Source of the DNA: Planoprotostelium fungivorum | Lineage: Eukaryota; Evosea; Variosea; Cavosteliida; Cavosteliaceae | Direction: 5' to 3' | DNA: 64,000 nt | NCBI GenBank assembly: GCA_003024175.1 | Contig: MDYQ01000254.1 | Span: forward strand, 1-64,000 | Shown: positions 56,965-64,000 of the stretch, one piece after another | Numbering within the stretch: the first letter of the stretch is position 1 | Layout of the letters: the number at the start of each line of letters is the position of its first letter | Notes under the pieces: generated by a model | Told to the model about the DNA's origin: nothing | Seen by the model: the letters and a program-made list of their open reading frames with translations, nothing else | Databases searched by the model: none | Program-made: the position numbers and the translations under genes

Positions 56965-57104
56965 CAATAAAATTGGTATTTGCGGTTGGTAGTCAAATGG
57001 TGCATTGAGAATGGATCACTTCTCTCCCGACTACTGGAATATGCACGACAAAATATTGGAGATCCAAACGCATGGACACCAACCGAATAACCAAATCAAT
57101 TATT
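56965..57104. mobile_element. MITE-like element, copy 2
   Basis: Same family as 52136-52273. The outer arms differ (left TTGGTATTTGCGGTTGG, right CCAACCGAATAACCAAAT) but still form an inverted repeat, and the 71-bp core is unchanged. It begins 45 bp from the 5' side of tRNA-Ile and ends 58 bp before the next gene. Confidence 0.7.
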
Positions 57105-57161
57105 ATTCCCCGTCACTTGAGAATTCGCATGACAGAATGAACAGCCGACACCGACGACACC

Positions 57162-57785
57162 ATGTGGATCATCTTTCCTCTCATCGTGTTCTTCATATCC
57201 ACCGAGACAGTCACGGGTGAGGATAACCATTTTTTGTGGCACACACGTCCCTCAAATGCAATTCAGCTGCATGCGCTAATCAAACGACTTTGGACACTTG
57301 TACGTATTGTCAAGATCTCAAATGTGAATGGATCTTGTGCAATTCCACATTTCTCGCGGACACCTGCATCACGAAAGGAAAATGCATCGGTGAGTCTCCA
57401 CTTTAGTGGACAACGCTGACGAGATATCAGACAGTGGGATCGAGTCAGGACAATTCAAGTGAGCTCTCCGTGATGTTCCATCTTTGTATAAATTCTTACA
57501 GCACTATCCTTCAGTGCGATAGCACATGTGACGAGATCAAATGGTCGAAGCACTGTGATACCTCTTCACTTTTCGCTGCCGGGGGTTCCATCAGGTGACG
57601 CGATGTTTCGCACGAGATTAACTGGATGCAGCATCAACGGTGCACCGACGAACCTATCGACGGGAGCCAAAGTTGGAATCTTCTTTGGGGTCACCATCGG
57701 AGCTGGCATCATCATCGCGGGGCTGGTGTGGTTCTTCGTCATACGCAGAAGAAGAGGATATCAAGACATAGACCTGTACCAATGA
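57162..57785 (+). CDS. small type I membrane protein with Cys-rich ectodomain
   Basis: The signal peptide MWIIFPLIVFFISTETVTG is followed by a Cys-rich segment (ACANQTTLDTCTYCQDLKCE, then WILCNSTFLADTCITKGKC) of PSI-like spacing. A second Cys pair follows (LQCDSTCDEIKWSKHCD), then a membrane helix (VGIFFGVTIGAGIIIAGLVW) and a short basic tail with YQDIDLYQ at the end. A cell-surface or endosomal receptor-like role is inferred. The final tyrosines could act as sorting signals. Introns about 57392-57428, 57458-57500 and near 57590 are inferred from frame. Confidence 0.6.
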
Positions 57786-57901
57786 ATCCACCGAACACGA
57801 TGAGAAGAAGTAAACATCATGTTCTATCGCGTTCGACACCATCATCCTCTTTCGAAGACCGAATTTATTCGAGTTGAATCTCTTTCCGTCTCATGAGATC
57901 A

Positions 57902-60900
57902 TCAGAATCCGTTGTCTCCATCGACATAAGAGATGTCATCCCAAGGATGTCTATAGAGGGGCTGCTTCATGCGGACCTGATCAAGATAATGACCGATGAA
58001 CCCGATGCTTCTGCCCAAGACGAAGAGACCGTTTAGACATCCGTAGCTCAAGTACTCGTCCGCTTCTTCTCTTGTGAACGCGCCGCAGCCCCTGTGAAGG
58101 TGAATCCTCTGTCGTGATGATGCAAACGATGGTGATGGATGATGTGATGGTGGAAATGATTGATGGCACCGTGATGAATAGTTCACCTCAATAGATCTAC
58201 GAAACCCGTTCCGATGAGACCGTCCACGTTCAAGATGAGATTGTTCCTCTTGGCCGTAGTGATCTTCTCCACCTCCAGAGCGTAAGACACGATCTATCCA
58301 AATCCATCAGATCATCATCGCGATCATCTTGATGATCATCATCTCACGTTCGTCTGAGGGAAATGGTTCATGATGTAATCCTTCAAGATGACGACTCTCT
58401 TGTCGGGATTCTGCAGCGTCTTGACCCGATGTCCGATGCCCATGATGAGCTCTCCCTTGTCTCTCATCTCATCCACAAATGTCTTCGGACTCAGATTCCG
58501 ATCGTGTGCCTATCATCGATGTGATCACGCTTACGTCACATCAAATCGTCTCACCTGGGAGAACTGCCTGGACGCATCGTCGATGGCGCCACCAAATCGA
58601 GGGCCGATGGTCATCAGGCCGCTGACGAGTGAGCTGATGAGATCTTTTCCCGCCCTGGCCGTAACGATGGTGTTGTGGGCACCTGACACGGCCGGACCGT
58701 GATCGGCCGTTACCATGAGAACCATCTCGATGAATTTGGTGGCGTAAGGTGGTAACCTTCGCTTGAACCACAGGAGAGAGATCTGATGGAGGTCACGTGA
58801 CGTACGTACGAGGTACGTACCACTCCTCCCACGCCGATGTCTTCTTCAAAGACTCGACTGAGTGGCATACCTGCGTAGAGCAGCTCGTCACCTCTCTCGT
58901 CTGATATGGAGCTGACGAAATTGGTGGGTTTACGTATGAGTCCCAATTGTCTCGCCCAGCTGTAATCCATGGGAATACTGTGAGAGTGTGAGAAAACTGG
59001 ATGAAATTTCTGATATCAATCGATAGTGCCAAAATGATTTTCTATACTTTTTCGTGGAAAATTTGAATCGATGTGAAATGTTCAAATATGTAATTAAGAA
59101 TACGCAAATTTGCGGAAAATTGCAGAACATTACGTTGGGGTCTTTGGTTCGGGGCGAGGAGTGATGACACCCTTAGAGATGAGATCGTTGTAGATGCGTC
59201 CCAAAACCGTCCCAAATTCTTCGAAGGAAGTGGGAACGATGACTCCCGCCTCTTTCATCGCAGCGTTCTGTCATACATTTAAATACAATAAAACAAAATA
59301 AAACACCTTCGCTTCCGCAGTTTCGGACGACCCGTGAGCGGACGCTCCCGCGTGTCCGAATTGAACCTCGTATGGAAAAATCTGAGAACATTCGATCTAC
59401 AACTCGTCATGTCTTCTCACCCTAGCGCAGGTTCCGATGCACCAACCGATGATCGGTTTCTTGATTTTTCCGCATTTCACGGCATCACAGATCTCATACT
59501 CCTCCACACCCCCCACCTCACCCAGGAGGACCAAAATTTTGATCCCGGGGTCGCTCTCGTACCTCAACAAGTGTTCTATGAACGTACTGCCCGGGTACCT
59601 ACCCCGTGAGATTTTGTCACGAGATTTCGATGAGATTTCACCTGTCACCTCCGATGGATACACCCTCGTACACTCCGTCGCTGTGTCGAGAGATGATGTT
59701 GTTCAGCTCGTTACTCATACCTCCGGAGCGGCTGACGTAAGCTACGCTTCCGGGCCGGTAGAGCTTCGAAGCGATGACGTTGTCGATCATTCCACCGGTG
59801 TTACCAATGCGGAAGCAGCCGGGTTTGATGCCGCCCACCGTGGCGGGTCCGATGATGGTTACGCCCTTACTCTTGGCTACGAGGTGTCACGTGACTCTTC
59901 GAATTGAAATTTCGAGTCGAACAGATTCGAGGGAAATGATCAAGATGAAATTTGAAGTCGAATCGTTCGACTTGATTATTCAAGTTGAAAAGTTCGAGAT
60001 GAAAAAGGTGAGCACCTTTCGCGATGAGTAGCTTCGTCCTTTGTTCGGGTACACCTTCCGCAATGATGGCGATCGTCCTGATCTGCGGTGCTACATCCAA
60101 CGTCTCGTTTACACTCGCATAGACCGACCGAAACGATGCGAAATTGACCATAACCTATCCTCCTTCACTCTCCTCCCTTCCCTCCCTCTCACCGTCACTT
60201 CTGGATGCTTCTGCACCGCTTCTGACATCTTGGAATAGACTGGTATGAGGATCTCGTTCGTTCCGTAGTAAAACTTTGTAAAGTGGTTGCCACCGAACGG
60301 GTAGATGATGGCCGTGACGGACGGTTTAGCTCTGCCACACACGTGGTCGAAATCGAGCATGTTCTGACACGCTTTCGCTTGCATGCCGTAGATGAAGGCG
60401 GTAGTGTCGGGAGTAAACAGGCCTTCGTATCGAGTTTTCTGCGAGTTCTCCGAGGCGGGGGCGGGTTGGGGTGGATCGGCTACCATGGCAACCGGGGTGG
60501 ATCTCTCAGAGTGGGCTTGACTCTCGTGGAGCAGCTGCTCCATGGTCTTCTGACCCAAAGCGTACGATACGGCTGAGGTGATGTGAGTCTCCGGGCCGAA
60601 GACCTGTCACCGTGAGATCTTTCGTCTCGTTGTAGATGATCACTTCGATGTGGACTCCGGTAGAACGACCGCATTCGGTCATCATTTGGAGGCCACTCTG
60701 GTAGTTGGGACCACCTCTTCGGACGTAGATCTTCACACCCTGCTGGATCAATCGGTCTTGGTACTGTTGAATGGCCCGGATGATTCCTTTGAAGGTCTCG
60801 GCGACGTTGGTGAAATTGGCTATTCCTCCACCTGGTTCATCATCAGATCATCGGATCATCAGATAATCATGACGATCGTGCGCCATCAGCGATCACGATC

Positions 60901-62446
60901 ACGATCAGATCATCGAGATGATTTTGCACGATCAGACGACTCACCAATGATCAACACTTTGTCTTTCCTCTGATCTACAACACACATCAGGGACGTCCAA
61001 TATCAATCGTAAAATCACTTCTTGTCATGAGGTCGATAACTGTCTTCGCATATTCGTACGTGAGAGACTCGTTGGGGTCGCCGCTGTACTCTCCGTAATT
61101 GGCCAATTCTTCTCCGTACCCTAGATCAGAGATGGTGTCTGCGTAGATGACAGACGCTCCTCCACCGGCTACCATAGTCCACACTCTTCCCTGTTCATGT
61201 CATCAGAATCCTCATCGTGCACGATGACATCACGATGAGACGATAGAGTGTCATCTCTCGATGATGTCCGTGATGATCGCATCATGATGTCCAAAGGTGA
61301 TGGTGATGACGATGATGTCACCTCTGAATTAAGAATGGTCAATTTGAGAGATGCACCGGTCTTGGCATCTAAAGCGGAGATGTATCTCTCTTCCTTGGTC
61401 TGCTTTCTACCGAATGGTGCAGGGTACTGGATGTCACCCCACCTGTCGCTCATCTCGAAATCTGCCGTCTGGTCCAACTACAACGTGTAAGTCATGAAGG
61501 CTCATGACGATGAGGAGACCTCATCACCGTACTCACCTTGGCTGCCAGATCGATGACGTATATCTGGTCGTCTACAACGACCACGGGATTGATTTCGATG
61601 AGGGAAAATCCCAATCTGTATGAATTCATTATTTGTCATCGCAAATTCGACTCACTCTCGGTAGAAGGTGAAGAGCTTCGAGATGAAGCCCGCCAGTCTC
61701 GGTCTCCTCTCTTCAGATACCTGATGGAGCAGCCGCTCCATGATCGTCTCCGGATCGATCAGGGACGTCGCGGACACGAAGCATTTCTCGGCCTTAGCGT
61801 CAACGTCTCCGACGTCCACGCCTCCTTCGTGGTAGAAATAGATCTGCAGAGGTCAGTGGATGATGACGGATGATGGATGATGGACCTGATCTCCACCGCG
61901 AACCGATGTGATGGACACGTAGTATTCGTCGTGACTGTTGTGAGGAACGAAAGGCTCGACGATGAACGTATCGAGAGGTCCTGTAGAGGATGAGAACATG
62001 ATGTGATGGTGTGTCATACCGCTGACGGCTTCGACTTGAATCTCTTTTCCCTTCCTCTCTTGGATCCATTGACAAACTTCTGGATAGGTGGCATTCAATT
62101 TGACCAGCCCGAGTTTGCCTCTTCTGAAGATGGGTGAGACGATGACGACGGGTATAACGTCACCTCTTGATCAGCTGATCTGGTTTAGCCACGAGTTTCG
62201 TGTCATTCAACCACGAATTTGATGCGGGCAGATCGTTGAGGGATGTCTGTTCGTTGATCTGTGGAACCATCAGCCAATTGCCAACAAAAACGAATGAGGT
62301 GTTCTCACAGCGACAAATTGTATCGTTCCTAATTCATCGCCAAAATAACTGCACCATCGTCATAAATCGTTCTCAAAGACATCATACACGTCTCACTTCT
62401 TAAGTAACCTCTTTCCGTCGGCTTCTCGTATGGCCTTCTGTGACAT
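57902..62446 (-). CDS. ACLY: ATP-citrate lyase, single-chain form
   Basis: Makes cytosolic acetyl-CoA and oxaloacetate from citrate, CoA and ATP. The start [16 protein letters not shown] begins the ATP-grasp part ([40 protein letters not shown] on splicing, [20 protein letters not shown]). [40 protein letters not shown] and [20 protein letters not shown] follow. The CoA-ligase part has [40 protein letters not shown] and the phosphohistidine segment [20 protein letters not shown]. The citrate synthase-like end has [40 protein letters not shown], then [13 protein letters not shown] and [11 protein letters not shown] before the stop. Fusion of both halves is the animal/amoebozoan arrangement; fungi and plants split them. 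One intron has the TTTTATTTTGTTTTATT tract (about 59283). Confidence 0.95.
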
Positions 62447-62654
62447 GGTTGCTGTTGGTTTGTAAAAATATGAGACTTCTTTGTCCAAGCAATTTGCAGT
62501 TTTCGCTGCCGTGGATCAAAAAGCAAGGAACGTAATTTTCCGTTTATCCGGCCAACACATGAGCCGGCCTACGTGGACAACAGATGAATGCATCAATAGA
62601 TATACAGTAGTAGTGTGTAGAAGCTGATCTCTGGTCTTTCGTCTGAAGAACTTC

Positions 62655-63557
62655 ATGATTGCGAACACGATTATTCGCAATTTGCTCTCACTTTACAAAC
62701 ACGATCAGATCTGGATGGCCGCGTCGCTCTGTTTCACGAAAGAACAGCTCACAACTGTTCTGAGAGATTTCGATGCCTTCTTTGGCTCCGATGACACTCA
62801 CAACAGAGTGGAAAGATTATCGACTGAAATGGCCATTAACTCATATGTAGAGGAACAGCAGAAGGCCATCTTCGAAAAGAATGGCATCAATGGTAACCAA
62901 GGTCTCATGGATCTATCCAAATGCTTTCAATTGTTCGGAAGGTGACCTTCTAAACAAGTAACTCCCGTTCAACATCACAGAGACCCCGACGTATCACCAC
63001 TTCTCAATTTCGTGGTCACAAAGGAAGAAGCTCTGATGGCCTTTGGAACATCGGGCACCCCCAATCCCATTTTGAAGATGGACTTCAAGACAGCCATAGA
63101 GAATTCTCAGAAGCGACAGGCCGTTCGTGAAAATTTTGGAAAGCTTAACGTAGAACAACAGAAACAGGTGAAGACGTGAACCATCATGATGTGACATCGC
63201 CGAGGCTGATCGACACAGATGTTGTTGTCTATGGGACTCGATATGGAGACTGTAGAGAAGATCAAAGAAGAGGCTCTGGCCGTTCCTGAATCCCAGAGAG
63301 AGATGTACATCCAACAGAGGTGAATGACGATGTTGATGGTGATTGAAGATCGTGTGCAGATTTTCCGCCTTGACACGCGCAAACGGTGATACCAGTGCAC
63401 CGACGAGAGCAGTGGAACACTCTCAGCCAGCGACAGGTGAGGAGGAAAAGGATGTACGAGTTGAATCGTAGCAGAGACCACGGAAATAGCGGCTCCCAAA
63501 CCAGTGGTTATGCAAGCTCCGAAGCCCTTCACCATGCAGCCACCGAAACGACTATAA
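62655..63557 (+). CDS. helical protein of unknown function
   Basis: Six exons from MIANTIIRNLLSLYKHDQIW, divergent from ATP-citrate lyase with 208 bp between starts. Charged helices follow (TEMAINSYVEEQQKAIFEKN, DFKTAIENSQKRQAVRENFG, GLDMETVEKIKEEALAVPES). A Pro/Ala-rich end (EIAAPKPVVMQAPKPFTMQP, then PKRL) reaches the stop at 63555-63557. The segment VTKEEALMAFGTSGTPNPIL is distinctive but I do not recognise it. Introns of about 35-45 bp keep frame. It is probably cytosolic; no signal or membrane segment. Confidence 0.6.
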
Positions 63558-64000
63558 ATGAAAACAGTCTCCCATCATCGCGTTACACCTCGTGCGGCTC
63601 TTTCTCTGACGATAGTAGCACCTACTGACAAAGTCAGAGGTTGCAGGTGGATCTCTTGTGGTTCCAGAATACAGTCACGACCTGTATCATACCATAGTAA
63701 TAGTCACTGAGTCTCAGCATCAATTGAATACTTTCCACTATCGCGTGTGTACAACTACGTAAAAGGATGGATCTCACTGTAGATCTACTGGCATTTCGGT
63801 TCGTGGTCCTCCCCACCGCAGAATAATCTGGTAGCCCTATCGGATGATCTGACTAGAGAGACTCTTATCGGGCGAAATGCACTTCTTGGTGTGTAGGTTT
63901 CTCATTTTTACATGTTCGTGATGGAACCTGATCATGGACGATCAACCAATCACACAGTGATCCAGCGTTCTTGGCATCCACCTGGAGAGAGAAGAAAGAC
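63558..64000. other. right edge, unresolved
   Basis: About 440 bp. The minus strand near the edge (VDAKNAGSLCDW after a CAG acceptor) may belong to a gene continuing beyond the window, but too little is visible to call it. Confidence 0.3.

Noticed and set aside
57011-57220. Plus-strand frame starting MDHFSPDYWNMHDK inside the MITE
   Set aside because: The same peptide is open in the other MITE copy only as far as the shared core. It reflects the repeat, not a gene; the real start is the signal peptide at 57162.

Overview
This is nuclear DNA from a gene-dense, intron-rich eukaryote. Roughly 30 protein genes and four nuclear-type tRNA genes are packed into 64 kb on both strands. Introns are mostly 40-60 bp with GTGAGT-like donors, and several genes sit head to head with only 80-110 bp between start codons. 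The gene mix suggests a free-living amoeboid protist, possibly a variosean or protostelid amoebozoan. It includes a hisactophilin/fascin-like beta-trefoil protein, a fungal-pattern Zn2Cys6 regulator, a single-chain ATP-citrate lyase of animal/amoebozoan type, a probable THH1/TOM1/TOM3 membrane protein, RCC1-BTB and F-box/repeat proteins, exocyst, RhoGAP and secreted amylase. The taxonomic placement is inference, not proof.

Layout: 1-2150 two multipass membrane proteins (+); 2238-4275 dienelactone hydrolase and a short-chain dehydrogenase (-); 4765-7704 exocyst EXOC3/Sec6 (-); 8287-14760 a large unidentified helical protein with a low-complexity tail and a SAP domain (+), meeting a convergent F-box-like gene (14751-15611, -); 15806-18637 secreted alpha-amylase (-); 19524-20670 coiled-coil membrane protein (+); initiator tRNA-Met at 20816; 21690-23893 two membrane-protein genes (-); tRNA-Ala at 24003; 24664-27235 RPF2 and the SAP30BP/HCNGP-type gene, divergent; 27489-30804 filamin-RCC1-BTB-BTB protein (+); 30900-34843 tandem copies of an F-box/repeat gene flanking a small secreted protein gene; 34970-39995 P4-ATPase lipid flippase (-); 40985-41902 beta-trefoil protein (+); 42847-45795 Zn2Cys6/PAS regulator and prohibitin (-); 46220-47945 RPEL-RhoGAP-WW protein (+); 49007-51485 TDP2-like nuclease and KCTD-like BTB protein (+); 52136-53205 MITE, tRNA-Asp and noncoding DNA; 53206-56730 mitochondrial aldo-keto reductase-like gene and a glomulin-like gene, divergent; tRNA-Ile at 56834 and a second MITE copy; 57162-57785 small type I membrane protein (+); 57902-62446 ATP-citrate lyase (-); 62655-63557 unidentified protein (+).

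The genes are mostly ordinary housekeeping, trafficking, signalling and ubiquitin-adaptor genes and do not form an operon-like pathway. The most unusual feature is at the DNA level. A short motif, GTTGTAGAT / ATCTACAAC, recurs about 50 times on both strands, in introns, intergenic DNA and exons. In the gene at 8287-14760 it is translated in several different frames, so selection or mutation seems to act on the nucleic acid and not on a peptide. Some copies form back-to-back hairpins inside very small introns. A second theme is compaction: at least six genes have the AATAAA poly(A) signal overlapping the stop codon. Exon boundaries were read by eye from splice signals and reading-frame continuity, so gene ends are better supported than every internal junction.
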